Source of the DNA: Aurantimonas marina
Lineage (GTDB): Bacteria > Pseudomonadota > Alphaproteobacteria > Rhizobiales > Rhizobiaceae
Assembly (NCBI RefSeq): GCF_017183135.1
Contig: NZ_JADDXW010000010.1
Coordinates: 91,304-155,303, forward strand
Length of the DNA: 64,000 nt
Direction of reading: 5' to 3'
In this document: piece by piece, positions 17,366 to 26,384 of the stretch
Numbering within the stretch: the stretch's first letter is position 1
Layout of the letters: each line of letters opens with the position of its first letter
Position numbers and translations under genes: made by a program
Notes under the pieces: generated by a model
What the model was told of the DNA's origin: nothing
The model's database searches: none
What the model saw: the letters and a program-made list of their open reading frames with translations, nothing else

Positions 17366-19264
17366 ATGGCGAGCCGCTACCACGAGGTTTATGATTCCTG
17401 GCGCAAGGATCCTGAAGGCTTCTGGATGCAAGCCGCGCGGGATCTCGCCTGGACGAAGGAGCCGACCCGCGCGCTCGACGCCGATGCCGGGGTCTATGGC
17501 CGCTGGTTTCCCGATGGCGAATGCAACACCTGCTTCAACGCCCTCGACCGCCATGTCGACGCCGGCCGCGGCGACCAGGCGGCGATCATCCACGACAGCC
17601 CGGTCACCGGCACCAAGCGGCGCATCACCTATGGCGAGCTCCTGCGCGAGGTGAAGGCCCTGGCGGCGAGCCTGACCGATCTCGGCGTCGAGAAGGGCGA
17701 CCGGGTGATCATCTACATGCCGATGATCCCGGAAACGATCGTCGCCATGCTGGCCTGCGCCCGGCTCGGCGCGATCCATTCGGTGGTGTTCGGCGGCTTC
17801 GCGGCGCGCGAACTCGCCACCCGGATCGATGACGCCACCCCAAAGCTGATCCTGTCGGCCTCCTGCGGCATCGAACCGACCCGGCAGGTCGAATACAAGC
17901 CGCTGCTCGACAAGGCGATCGAACTGGCGACGCACAAGCCGCAGGCAACGATCGTCCTGCAGCGGCCTCAACGTGAATGCACCATGGTCGAGGGTCGTGA
18001 TCACGACTGGGTGGCCTCGCGTGACAACGCCTTCGCCGAGATCGATGCCGGCCGCGACGTGCCCTGCCTCGCCCTCAAGGCGACCGACCCGCTTTATATT
18101 CTCTACACCTCGGGCACGACCGGAAAGCCGAAGGGGGTCGTGCGCGACAATGGTGGCCACATGGTCGCGCTCCACTGGTCGATGGACGCGATCTTCGGCG
18201 CCAAGGCCGGCGACGTGTTTTGGGCGGCGTCCGACGTCGGCTGGGTCGTCGGCCATTCCTACATCGTCTATGCGCCGCTCCTGAAAGGCTGCACAACGGT
18301 GCTCTACGAGGGCAAGCCGATCGGCACGCCCGACGCCGGCGCCTTCTGGCGGGTCGTCGCCGAACACGGCGTCAAGGTGCTGTTCACCGCGCCGACGGCG
18401 ATCCGCGGCATCCGCAAGGAAGACCCGGAGGGCGCCCTGGCCACGCAATATGATCTGTCGCAATTCGAGGCACTGTTCCTCGCCGGCGAACGCGCCGACC
18501 CGGATACGCTGATCTGGGCGGAAAAGACGCTCGACCGCCCGGTGATCGACCATTGGTGGCAGACCGAATCCGGCTGGCCGATCGCGGCGAACCCAAAAGG
18601 CCTCGGCCTGCTGCCGATCAAGCGCGGCAGCCCCGGCGTCGCCATGCCCGGCTACGAAATTCATGTGCTCGACGCGGCGGGCAAGGAGGCCGCGCCGACC
18701 GAAATGGGCGCCATCGCGGTGAAACTGCCCCTACCGCCGGGCGCGCTGCCCACGTTGTGGAACGCCGAGGACCGTTTCCGGGACGGTTATCTGTCGGCCT
18801 TTCCCGGCTATTACTCGACCTCAGACGGCGGCTTCCTCGACGAGGAGGGCTATCTCTACGTCATGGGCCGCACCGACGACGTGATCAATGTCGCCGGCCA
18901 CCGCCTGTCGACCGGCGAGATGGAGGAGGCCGTCGCCGGCCATCCGGCGGTCGCCGAATGCGCCGTCATCGGCATGCGCGACGATCTGAAGGGCGAGCTT
19001 CCCTGCGGCTTCGTCGTCCTCAAGAACACCAACGGGCAGGATCGCGCCGAGATCGAGCGTGAACTCGTCGCCATCGTGCGCGATCGCATCGGCCCTGTCG
19101 CCGCCTTCAAGCGCGTCGTCGTCGTCGACAAGCTGCCGAAAACGCGCTCCGGCAAGGTGCTGCGCCGCACGATGAAGGCGATCGTCGACCACGATCCGTT
19201 CGACATGCCGGCGACGATCGAGGACGCGAGCGCCATCGACGACGTCAAGCGCGCGGTGGGGTGA
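17366..19264 (+). CDS. prpE: Propionate-CoA ligase
   Basis: A 632-residue acyl-adenylate-forming enzyme of the acetyl/propionyl-CoA synthetase group, most like PrpE (GIEPTRQVEYKPLLDKAIE is PrpE-like). Motifs are YTSGTTGKPKGVV (P-loop), WWQTESG, GRTDDVINVAGHRLSTGE (A8 hinge) and PKTRSGKVLRR, whose lysine is acetylated in regulation of this family. It activates propionate to propionyl-CoA, feeding methylcitrate or methylmalonyl-CoA routes. ATG 17366 follows GGGAG. A longer in-frame reading from 16154 is not protein-like. Confidence 0.92.
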   Translation: MASRYHEVYDSWRKDPEGFWMQAARDLAWTKEPTRALDADAGVYGRWFPDGECNTCFNALDRHVDAGRGDQAAIIHDSPVTGTKRRITYGELLREVKALAASLTDLGVEKGDRVIIYMPMIPETIVAMLACARLGAIHSVVFGGFAARELATRIDDATPKLILSASCGIEPTRQVEYKPLLDKAIELATHKPQATIVLQRPQRECTMVEGRDHDWVASRDNAFAEIDAGRDVPCLALKATDPLYILYTSGTTGKPKGVVRDNGGHMVALHWSMDAIFGAKAGDVFWAASDVGWVVGHSYIVYAPLLKGCTTVLYEGKPIGTPDAGAFWRVVAEHGVKVLFTAPTAIRGIRKEDPEGALATQYDLSQFEALFLAGERADPDTLIWAEKTLDRPVIDHWWQTESGWPIAANPKGLGLLPIKRGSPGVAMPGYEIHVLDAAGKEAAPTEMGAIAVKLPLPPGALPTLWNAEDRFRDGYLSAFPGYYSTSDGGFLDEEGYLYVMGRTDDVINVAGHRLSTGEMEEAVAGHPAVAECAVIGMRDDLKGELPCGFVVLKNTNGQDRAEIERELVAIVRDRIGPVAAFKRVVVVDKLPKTRSGKVLRRTMKAIVDHDPFDMPATIEDASAIDDVKRAVG

Positions 19265-19312
19265 GGGATCTGCCGGCCCCGAACAAGCGGCGGACCTTGC
19301 AAGGCCTCGCAT

Positions 19313-19343
19313 CTGTATATACTTTTCTGATATGAATATACAG
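19313..19343. promoter_or_regulatory. Inverted repeat upstream of vapB, likely autorepression operator
   Basis: CTGTATAT (19313-19320) and ATATACAG (19336-19343) form a perfect 8-bp dyad with 15 bases between, ending 15 bp before the vapB start. It is AT-rich against the GC-rich background, as expected for a VapB/VapC-bound promoter. Confidence 0.7.
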
Positions 19344-19358
19344 TGCGGAGATTTGATC

Positions 19359-19607
19359 ATGGCGCTTTACATCCGGGACCCTGAAGTCGACGAACTCGCT
19401 AGGAAGCTTCGCGCCATGACCGGGGCCAAGAGCAAGACGGACGCCGTCCGACGGGCGCTGCGGAACGAGTTGCGTCGGGCGCGCCGGCCCGAGCGGTTCG
19501 ACGACCGGAACGCCAAAGTGATGACGATGGCCGATGCCCTTGGCTCGTCGCAAACGCTTCCCTTCGACCTGAAGGCCTTCACCGACGCAATGTGGGACGA
19601 CGCCTGA
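19359..19607 (+). CDS. VapB-type antitoxin
   Basis: About 82 residues. The N-terminal segment MALYIRDPEVDELARKLR followed by KTDAVRRALRNE is the short DNA-binding dimerisation fold of the Rv0623-type VapB antitoxins. The C-terminal part (PFDLKAFTDAMWDDA) would wrap the toxin. GGAG lies just upstream of ATG 19359. The stop codon overlaps the toxin start. Confidence 0.88.
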   Translation: MALYIRDPEVDELARKLRAMTGAKSKTDAVRRALRNELRRARRPERFDDRNAKVMTMADALGSSQTLPFDLKAFTDAMWDDA

Positions 19608-20026
19608 TGATGATCGACGCCTCGGCGATCGTGGCGATTCTCAACCGCGAGCCCGACGCGGAGAGATTGAAGCGCGCGATCGAAGAGGCGGACTCGCCCC
19701 TGTACACCTCGCCCCTTGCGCTGTTCGAGGCGACGCTCGGCCTGGCCCGCGCCAAATGCGATCCGCGCCGCCGCCCGACGACGGAAGAGATCGCCGCGGC
19801 GGACATCGTCGTGCTTGAATTTGTCAAAGCCAACACGCTCGAGGTCGTGGCCGTCGGCCCACAAACGGCGGCGCGCGCCCTGCGGGCGGCTGCGACTTAT
19901 GGCAAGATCGTCGGCCACCCGGCTGATCTGAATTTCGGCGACTGCTTCATCTACGCCAGCGCCAAGGAAATCGGCGCGCGCCTTCTCTACACCGGCAACG
20001 ACTTCGCGAAGACCGACCTGGCATGA
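19607..20026 (+). CDS. VapC-type PIN-domain ribonuclease toxin
   Basis: A 139-residue PIN domain with a complete acidic site: D4 (MMIDASAIVAIL), E41 (LALFEATLGLA), D112 (NFGDCFIYA) and D132 (YTGNDFAKTDL). VapC toxins cut tRNA or rRNA using Mg2+. The start overlaps the antitoxin stop (TGATG), giving translational coupling. The module lies between prpE and argB and is probably horizontally mobile in origin. It looks intact. Confidence 0.92.
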   Translation: MMIDASAIVAILNREPDAERLKRAIEEADSPLYTSPLALFEATLGLARAKCDPRRRPTTEEIAAADIVVLEFVKANTLEVVAVGPQTAARALRAAATYGKIVGHPADLNFGDCFIYASAKEIGARLLYTGNDFAKTDLA

Positions 20027-20126
20027 TCTTAGCCGAAGACACCGCCGCCGCGCCCCGGTTCCTCTTCGCGCCGTTTCCGGCTAGAAGCCCGGCGCAGCCC
20101 ATAAGCACGGGTTCCGGAGACCGTTC

Positions 20127-21029
20127 ATGAGTGATGCCGCCCTGCCCCAGGACAATGGCGAGACCCAGGCGCGCCTGCTCGCTCAGGCCCTGCCCTTCAT
20201 GCAGGCCTATGAGAACAAGACCGTCGTGGTGAAATACGGCGGCCACGCCATGGGCGATCCCGAGCTGGGTCAGGCGTTTGCCCGCGACATCGCGCTCTTG
20301 AAGCAGTCCGGCGTCAACCCGATCGTCGTCCATGGCGGCGGCCCGCAGATCGGCCGGATGCTGACCCAGATGGGCATCGAATCGCGCTTCGAGGGCGGCC
20401 TGCGCGTCACCGACGAGGAGACGGTAAAGATCGTCGAAATGGTTCTCGCCGGTTCGATCAACAAGGAGATCGTCGCCCTGATCAACGCCGAGGGCGAATG
20501 GGCGATCGGCCTCTGCGGCAAGGACGGCAACATGGTCTTCGCCGAAAAGGCCCGTAAGACCGTCGTCGATCCCGACTCGAACATCGAGCGGGTTCTCGAT
20601 CTCGGCTTTGTCGGCGAACCGGTCGAGGTCGACCGCACGCTGCTCGACCTTTTGGCTCGCTCGGAGATGATCCCGGTGATCGCGCCGGTCGCCCCCGGCC
20701 GCGACGGCGCCACCTACAACATCAACGCCGACACCTTCGCCGGCGCCATCGCCGGCGCGCTGGAAGCCTCGCGCCTGTTGTTCCTCACCGACGTGCCCGG
20801 CGTCCTCGACAAATCCGGCCAGCTGATCAAGGAGCTGTCGGTGGCGGAGGCGAAAAACCTCATTCGCGACGGCACCATCTCCGGCGGCATGATCCCCAAG
20901 GTCGAGACCTGCATCGAGGCGATCGAGCGCGGCGTCGAGGGCGTCGTCATCCTCAACGGCAAGAAGCGCCACGCCGTCCTGCTGGAGCTGTTGACCAAGC
21001 ACGGGGCGGGCACGCTCATCGTGCGGTGA
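20127..21029 (+). CDS. argB: Acetylglutamate kinase
   Basis: A 300-residue amino-acid kinase, second step of arginine synthesis. It has [12 protein letters not shown] (phosphate-binding loop), VHGGGPQIG (glutamate site) and, near the C-terminus, [14 protein letters not shown], a conserved ArgB block. It is probably feedback-inhibited by arginine, as hexameric ArgB of proteobacteria is. The start has CCGGAGACC upstream. It is transcribed alone here. Confidence 0.97.
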   Translation: MSDAALPQDNGETQARLLAQALPFMQAYENKTVVVKYGGHAMGDPELGQAFARDIALLKQSGVNPIVVHGGGPQIGRMLTQMGIESRFEGGLRVTDEETVKIVEMVLAGSINKEIVALINAEGEWAIGLCGKDGNMVFAEKARKTVVDPDSNIERVLDLGFVGEPVEVDRTLLDLLARSEMIPVIAPVAPGRDGATYNINADTFAGAIAGALEASRLLFLTDVPGVLDKSGQLIKELSVAEAKNLIRDGTISGGMIPKVETCIEAIERGVEGVVILNGKKRHAVLLELLTKHGAGTLIVR

Positions 21030-21283
21030 TGGACATCAGGCCTGGGCCCGGAATACTCCGGTCAGCGTCGCCGCTTTGGTCGCACGGCAGCACTTCCTGA
21101 AACGCAATTCCTCGCCATCCAGGGACCTGCGTTGTAGACTGGCGATCCAGGCAAACCGACGGATAACCAAAATCGGGGTGTCCATCCGGTCGCCGATCGA
21201 CCAGAACGCCGTATCCGCCTTCGGCCGGCATGGGTCGCGGGCCGGATCGGCGGCAATATCGACAGAGAAGAAAAGGAGCCACG

Positions 21284-21427
21284 ATGCCGAGAAAGCCCAA
21301 TTTCGATTTCGAGCGTCAGGAACGCGATAAAGCCAAGGCCGCCAAGAAGGCCGCGAAGGCCGAGGCGAAGGCCGCCGCCAAGGAGCAGGCAGCCGCCACC
21401 CCAGAGGCCCCGGAACCGCGGGACTGA
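21284..21427 (+). CDS. Small Lys/Ala-rich conserved protein
   Basis: A 47-residue protein beginning MPRKPNFDFERQERDKAKAA and continuing with alternating Lys/Ala, then a short acidic/proline end. An AAGGAG Shine-Dalgarno stands seven bases before ATG 21284. The start PRKPNFDFER resembles small conserved alphaproteobacterial proteins of unknown function. It is likely helical and highly charged. Role unknown. Confidence 0.65.
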   Translation: MPRKPNFDFERQERDKAKAAKKAAKAEAKAAAKEQAAATPEAPEPRD

Positions 21428-21669
21428 TCCCTCCGTCCGGCATCCTTCGGGGTACGGATATGCAAGGACGAAGGTCTATCCCATCGCCACGTCGGTTCGG
21501 GACGACGCTGAACACCGTCGCGGACATGCGGGTGTGAGCGGTGGAACGGCCGGTAACCTCCAGATCGGGATCAACGCACGGTGCAGCGGAAACAGGCGAC
21601 GCCTTACCCTTCGCAGGCCTTCCTCGGTTGGTATTTCGAGATCGGTCGCGGACGCCGTCGGGCAGACCG

Positions 21670-22704
21670 ATGATCGATCCCGTCGCGCCTGTCCGGGACG
21701 ATCCGCTGTCGGATCTGGGCTGGTCCGCGTTCTTTGCAGAACAGCTGACATCGGCTGACGAGGGTCTCCAGCCGGTGCGCGTCTCCAAAATTCATCGCTC
21801 GCGCATCACCGCCATGTCACCCAAAGGTCCTGTCGAGCCGGTGCTGCCGGCCGACATCCCGATCAGCCACTTCGCGGTCGGCGACTTCGTGCTGGTCGAT
21901 CCCGAGACGCTCCTCGTCCATCGCCGCCTCGACCGCCGGTCGATCCTCCAGCGCCGGGTGTCCGGCACGCATGTCCCGCAATGTGCCGGCGCCAACATCG
22001 ACACGCTGTTCATCGTCACATCGTGCGACGCCGATTTCAATCCGGCACGGCTCGAGCGTTATCTGGCTGTCGCCAACCAGGCCGGAACAGAGCCGGTCAT
22101 CCTGTTGACGAAGGCGGATCTCGCGACCGACCCGGACGCCTTTCATCGCCAGGCCAGCGCGTTGCAGCGCGGCCTCGACGTGGTGATCGTCAATCCCAAG
22201 GCAAGCGAGGCGGCGCTGGCGCTGGCGCCGTGGTGCGCACGCGGACAGACGGTGGCGGTGGTCGGATCATCGGGTGTCGGCAAGTCGACGCTGGTGAATA
22301 CGCTGGTCGGATCGGCCGCGGCGGCGCCGCAGCTGACCGGCGCCGTGCGCGAACACGATTCCAAGGGGCGGCACACGACCACCGCGCGCTCGCTTCACGC
22401 GATCGCGGGCGGCGGCTGGGTGATCGATACGCCGGGGATAAGGACGTTGCAGGTCAGCGATGTGGCCGACGGTCTCGACCGGCTGTTCGCGGAGATCACC
22501 GAGCGCGCGCCGCAATGCCGGTTCAGCGACTGCACCCATGCGCACGAGCCGCAATGCGCGGTTCAGGCCGGCGTTATCGCCGGCGACATCGATCCCGAAC
22601 GGCTGGCACGCTGGCGCAAGCTGAAAGACGAGAACGCCGACAATGACCGCGCCGAGACGGGTTGGGCCGGCCGCTCAGGCGGCGGGCGCAAGAACAGGCG
22701 TTGA
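21670..22704 (+). CDS. rsgA: Ribosome small-subunit-dependent GTPase A
   Basis: A 344-residue circularly permuted GTPase that acts in late 30S subunit maturation. The N-terminal OB domain is followed by G4 (LLTKADL), then G1 (VVGSSGVGKSTLVNTL) and G3 (DTPGIRT), the permuted order. The zinc-binding tail has CRFSDCTHAHEPQC. The start at 21670 is the first ATG giving family-like length; upstream codons read as noise. It stands alone between the small Lys-rich gene and an oppositely oriented transporter. Confidence 0.95.
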   Translation: MIDPVAPVRDDPLSDLGWSAFFAEQLTSADEGLQPVRVSKIHRSRITAMSPKGPVEPVLPADIPISHFAVGDFVLVDPETLLVHRRLDRRSILQRRVSGTHVPQCAGANIDTLFIVTSCDADFNPARLERYLAVANQAGTEPVILLTKADLATDPDAFHRQASALQRGLDVVIVNPKASEAALALAPWCARGQTVAVVGSSGVGKSTLVNTLVGSAAAAPQLTGAVREHDSKGRHTTTARSLHAIAGGGWVIDTPGIRTLQVSDVADGLDRLFAEITERAPQCRFSDCTHAHEPQCAVQAGVIAGDIDPERLARWRKLKDENADNDRAETGWAGRSGGGRKNRR

Positions 22705-22744
22705 CTCGCCGAAGCCGCGCTCTGTGCCTGTCCCCGCTCGCGCG

Positions 22745-23920
22745 TCAGGCAGGCGACCAACGCTCCCGCGCGACATGCGGCAGGATCGACGCTGCAGTCA
22801 CCCCTGCGATTGCCGCCGCGCCGAGGAACATCGTCTGCGGCCCGAACGTCCCGGACGCGAAGCCGGCGAACGCCGGCCCGATGACGCTGCCCACGGCCAT
22901 AGCCAGAAGCACCGCGGTGAAGCTGAGGGAAGGCAGTGAGGGGAAGAGCTTTTCCGACCAGAAGGCGAGCACCGCGCTCATCATCATCACATAGGCGCCC
23001 TGAAGGCCGGCCGAGATGACAACGCTCGTCCAGGAATTCGGCGTCAGCGCCACCAGCACCAACGCCGTGGCAGCTGCGATATGCAGGAGACGCAACAGCC
23101 AGGGCAGCCCGATGATCTTGTGAATGTGTCCGGTCGCGAGGCCGATCAGGCCGCAAATGCCATAGGCGAGGAACACGACGGCCGGCGCGGCCCTTTCCAC
23201 AATTCCGGGCAGCCCACCCGCCTGCTGAATCCGATCGGCGGCGAAGGAGATATAGATTGTGGTGGTAATGCCGAAGGACAAGGCAATCAGCAGAAGCGGC
23301 CGCGCGGGCCCGGTGAGGAGGGTTGCCCAAGGGGTGCTCGAAGCGGGACCCGGGTCGCCGGCAAGCTCGCGCAAGGCCGCCCAGTTCGCAAGGAGCGTCA
23401 GGAGCGCGGCGAGCGCGAAGGCGGCCCAACCAAAGCGCCAGGATAGTTCGCTGAAGCTGACTATTAGTGCCGTGGCGCCTGCAGCGGCGACGCCGAGACT
23501 CGTGCCGGTGCTGACGATGGAAAGGCTCACCTCATGCCATCGGTCTTCCACCAGCCGATGAACGGCGTTGTTGAAGGGCGTCCAGGAAAAGCCGGCGCTC
23601 GACGTCGCCAGGAACACTCCGGACGCGAGAACCCAGACATTCGGCGCGGCCGCGACAATCCCCATGCCGATCACCGCAGCCAGAAGGCCGCTGACCACCG
23701 GCAGGCGAGGCCCCCATCGTGACGTCATCCAGTAGCCGATCAAAAGACCCAGCAGGAAGCCGAAAAAGCCGATGCCGGAGACCACACCGGCAATGCCGGT
23801 CGACATCGAAAAGGTCGATTTGAACTCTGTCAGAAACAGTCCGAAGCCCATACGCGCCGGGCCGAAGGTGATGGCGGTCGCGGCGAAGCCCGCAGCCGAA
23901 AGCTTCCAGACTGGTCTCAT
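22745..23920 (-). CDS. MFS transporter
   Basis: A 391-residue integral membrane protein with about 12 hydrophobic segments and a loop after TM2 (GYWMTSRWGPRLPVVSG) like the MFS signature. The start at 23920 (MRPVWKLSAAGFAATA) follows AGGGACG; an upstream in-frame stretch is soluble and unlike the family. The substrate cannot be inferred. It is convergent with rsgA and divergent from nothing close. Confidence 0.85.
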   Translation of the reverse strand: MRPVWKLSAAGFAATAITFGPARMGFGLFLTEFKSTFSMSTGIAGVVSGIGFFGFLLGLLIGYWMTSRWGPRLPVVSGLLAAVIGMGIVAAAPNVWVLASGVFLATSSAGFSWTPFNNAVHRLVEDRWHEVSLSIVSTGTSLGVAAAGATALIVSFSELSWRFGWAAFALAALLTLLANWAALRELAGDPGPASSTPWATLLTGPARPLLLIALSFGITTTIYISFAADRIQQAGGLPGIVERAAPAVVFLAYGICGLIGLATGHIHKIIGLPWLLRLLHIAAATALVLVALTPNSWTSVVISAGLQGAYVMMMSAVLAFWSEKLFPSLPSLSFTAVLLAMAVGSVIGPAFAGFASGTFGPQTMFLGAAAIAGVTAASILPHVARERWSPA

Positions 23921-24140
23921 GTTCTGCGTCCCTGCGTTTTCGAAGAAGCGCAGCAGCCCCCTTATCGGTTCCGCGCTGCGAAAGCCGGGTGTTTTGCCGC
24001 GACCGGAACGGCTGTCGCCGATCCCGTCGCATGGGCGTCGGAAAGTCGGGGTTACAAATGCCGTGAGGGTCGCACGAGCCTGTGGAAGAGCGGCCGCGTC
24101 TGGGTGACGGGCACGCAAGAGGGACGCACTTTTCTCGATG

Positions 24141-25061
24141 TCATGTCGCCGCCGCCAACAACACCACGATCCCCCCGACGATCAGCACGCAGCCGATAAG
24201 TTCCAGCCGGGTGATGGTCTCGCGGAACCAGAACACCGACGAGGCATAGGTGAACACCAGCTCGATCTGGCCGAGCGCCCGGACATAGGCGACCTTTTCC
24301 AGCGTCATCGCCGTGAACCAGCCGGCCGAGCCGCAAACGCCGACGATCCCGACGAGAAGGGCCGGCCGCCAGGCCCGCGCCACGGCCTTCAGCTCGGCGC
24401 GGTCACGCAGTGCCATCCAGGCCAGCATCGCCAGCGTCTGGATGCCCGTCGCGAAGGCCAGCGTCATCGCCGCGCGCATCAAAACCCCGCCGTCACCAAG
24501 CGACAGCGACGCCCAGCGAAAGCAGACCGCCGAGACGCCGAACAGCGCGCCGGAGAGAAGACCGATCCCGGCCTCGCGCGAGACGAGACCGTCGGCGATC
24601 GCGCTCCAGCCGCGCCGGCCCCCTGCCCCGCGTCCGGCGACCGAAATGAGCCCGACTCCGAACACACCGACGACGATGGCGACCAAGGCCAGCGGCGCGA
24701 TGGCCTCGCCGAGGATCAAGAGGCCAAACAGTGCCGCCTGCATTGGCTCGGTCTTGGAATAGGCCGTCCCGACCATGAAATTGCGGAAGGAAAACAGATA
24801 GACGAGCAGGAAGGTGGCGAGAATCTGCGCGATCCCGCCGGCGGCGACGGCGAACAGGAAGGTGCCGTTCGGGGATGGAAAGTCCGTGCCGAGAAGGATG
24901 CGCAAGGCGAAAACATAGAGGACGGCGAAGGGAAAACCGAAGCCGAAGCGCGCGAAGGTCGCCCCGGTCGTGCCCATGCGCCCCTTCAATTGCCGCTGCA
25001 GGGCCGAGCGCAGATTTTGCAGGAACGCGGCGGTGATGGTAATCGGAATCCAGAGCGGCAC
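24141..25061 (-). CDS. DMT-superfamily (EamA-type) transporter
   Basis: 306 residues with about ten transmembrane segments arranged as two similar halves of five. The first ends near GVFGVGLISVAGR and the second at LIGCVLIVGGIVVLLAAAT, as in EamA domains. Such proteins export or import small metabolites; the substrate is unknown. It is divergent from the nucleotidase gene, with about 89 bp between the starts. Confidence 0.85.
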   Translation of the reverse strand: MPLWIPITITAAFLQNLRSALQRQLKGRMGTTGATFARFGFGFPFAVLYVFALRILLGTDFPSPNGTFLFAVAAGGIAQILATFLLVYLFSFRNFMVGTAYSKTEPMQAALFGLLILGEAIAPLALVAIVVGVFGVGLISVAGRGAGGRRGWSAIADGLVSREAGIGLLSGALFGVSAVCFRWASLSLGDGGVLMRAAMTLAFATGIQTLAMLAWMALRDRAELKAVARAWRPALLVGIVGVCGSAGWFTAMTLEKVAYVRALGQIELVFTYASSVFWFRETITRLELIGCVLIVGGIVVLLAAAT

Positions 25062-25150
25062 AGGCGATCCGTCAGCTTTGTCTAACCGCCCTTCGCTCTC
25101 CTATTCGGCGACGCTTGGCAAGGCGGCCGACGCTCGAACCTCTGGACATC

Positions 25151-25870
25151 ATGACCGCGCCCACAGTCATCCGCCACACCGCCGACGCGTCTCCGCGAGA
25201 CTTCGCCGACATCCGCGACTGGGTTTTCGATCTCGACAACACGCTCTACCCGCGCCACACCAATCTCTTCACGCAGATCGATCAGCGCATGACCGCCTTC
25301 GTGGCGGATTTCCTGTCGCTGCCAAGAGACGAGGCGCGGGCGGTCCAGAAGGATTTCTACCGCCGCTACGGCACCACCCTGCGCGGGTTGATGCAGGAGC
25401 ACCAAGTCGATCCCGACGCCTTCCTGCAATATGTCCACGACATCGACTATTCGTGGATCAGCCCCGACCCCGCGCTCGGCGAGGAGATCAAGGCGCTGCC
25501 GGGGCGCAAGTTCATCTTCACCAATGGCGACCGCGGCCACGCCGAGCGCACGGCGCGCCAGCTCGGCGTTCTCGATCATTTCGAGGACATTTTCGATCTG
25601 GTGGCCGCCGGGCTGGTTCCGAAGCCCGCCTCCGAGACCTACGACAAATTCATGGGGCTGCACCGGATCGAGGCCGACCGCGCGGTCATGTTCGAGGATC
25701 TGGCGCGCAATCTCGAAGTTCCCAAGTTACTGGGCATGCGGACCGTACTGATCGTGCCGCGTAATCTGGAAGAGACCTTCGGCGACGTCTGGGAGCATGA
25801 GGGCCGCGATGGCGAGCATATCGACTACGTCACCGACGACCTCGCCACCTTTCTGCGCTCCGTCCGTTAA
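25151..25870 (+). CDS. Pyrimidine 5'-nucleotidase (HAD family)
   Basis: A 239-residue HAD phosphatase of the SDT1/pyrimidine-5'-nucleotidase group. It has motif I DLDNTLYP with both catalytic aspartates, motif II IFTNGDRGHA, the KPASETYDKF motif III lysine and FEDLARNLEVPKLLG (motif IV). It would dephosphorylate pyrimidine nucleotides, including modified ones. The start at 25151 is preferred over TTG 25115. It may share a control region with the divergent DMT transporter. Confidence 0.88.
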   Translation: MTAPTVIRHTADASPRDFADIRDWVFDLDNTLYPRHTNLFTQIDQRMTAFVADFLSLPRDEARAVQKDFYRRYGTTLRGLMQEHQVDPDAFLQYVHDIDYSWISPDPALGEEIKALPGRKFIFTNGDRGHAERTARQLGVLDHFEDIFDLVAAGLVPKPASETYDKFMGLHRIEADRAVMFEDLARNLEVPKLLGMRTVLIVPRNLEETFGDVWEHEGRDGEHIDYVTDDLATFLRSVR

Positions 25871-25879
25871 CCCGTCGGA

Positions 25880-26185
25880 TCAGTTTCCGAGCAGCGACCG
25901 GCCTTTCCTGACGAGGCTGGCGCCCCGGGCAAGCGCCGCCTTCTTCATCAACGCGATGTCGTAACGACCGGCTGAGGTTTCCTGGCCGTTCTCGACGGCC
26001 GCGTCCTGTGCGCGGGGCACGGACTTGCTTACCGAGCCCGTCTTCGCCGCCTCGCGATCTGCGCGGCTACGGGCGTCGCTATCGCTGCTTTCCCCGGCTC
26101 GGGACGTGCCATCGCCGATGGACTGGGGCGTATCCCGGTCCTGCTGCTGGCGCATCATTGACGGGTCGGTATCGAGATCGGGCAT
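25880..26185 (-). CDS. Hypothetical hydrophilic protein
   Basis: 101 residues, highly polar, Ser/Asp/Arg/Gln-rich for about 70 residues. A more helical basic end (YDIALMKKAALARGASLVRK) follows. No signal peptide or membrane segment is visible. GAGGAG precedes ATG 26185, which supports translation. I do not recognise the family. It may be disordered. It lies 3' to 3' with the nucleotidase gene. Confidence 0.5.
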   Translation of the reverse strand: MPDLDTDPSMMRQQQDRDTPQSIGDGTSRAGESSDSDARSRADREAAKTGSVSKSVPRAQDAAVENGQETSAGRYDIALMKKAALARGASLVRKGRSLLGN

Positions 26186-26384
26186 TGGAGTCTCCTCAAC
26201 TAAGTGCGGAACGGCGCAACGGCCGGCCGAAAACCTTTGATGAAAAACGCAGTGGTTTCGGGAGAGGTTCCGCCCCGTGCGAAACGGATTTTCGCTGGCG
26301 TCTTGGCGCTATGGCGACCGGGATCGCGCGAAGCCCCCGCTGCCGGCGCGCAATCTTGCACGGTTCGCGGCGCTGCTACTGCCT

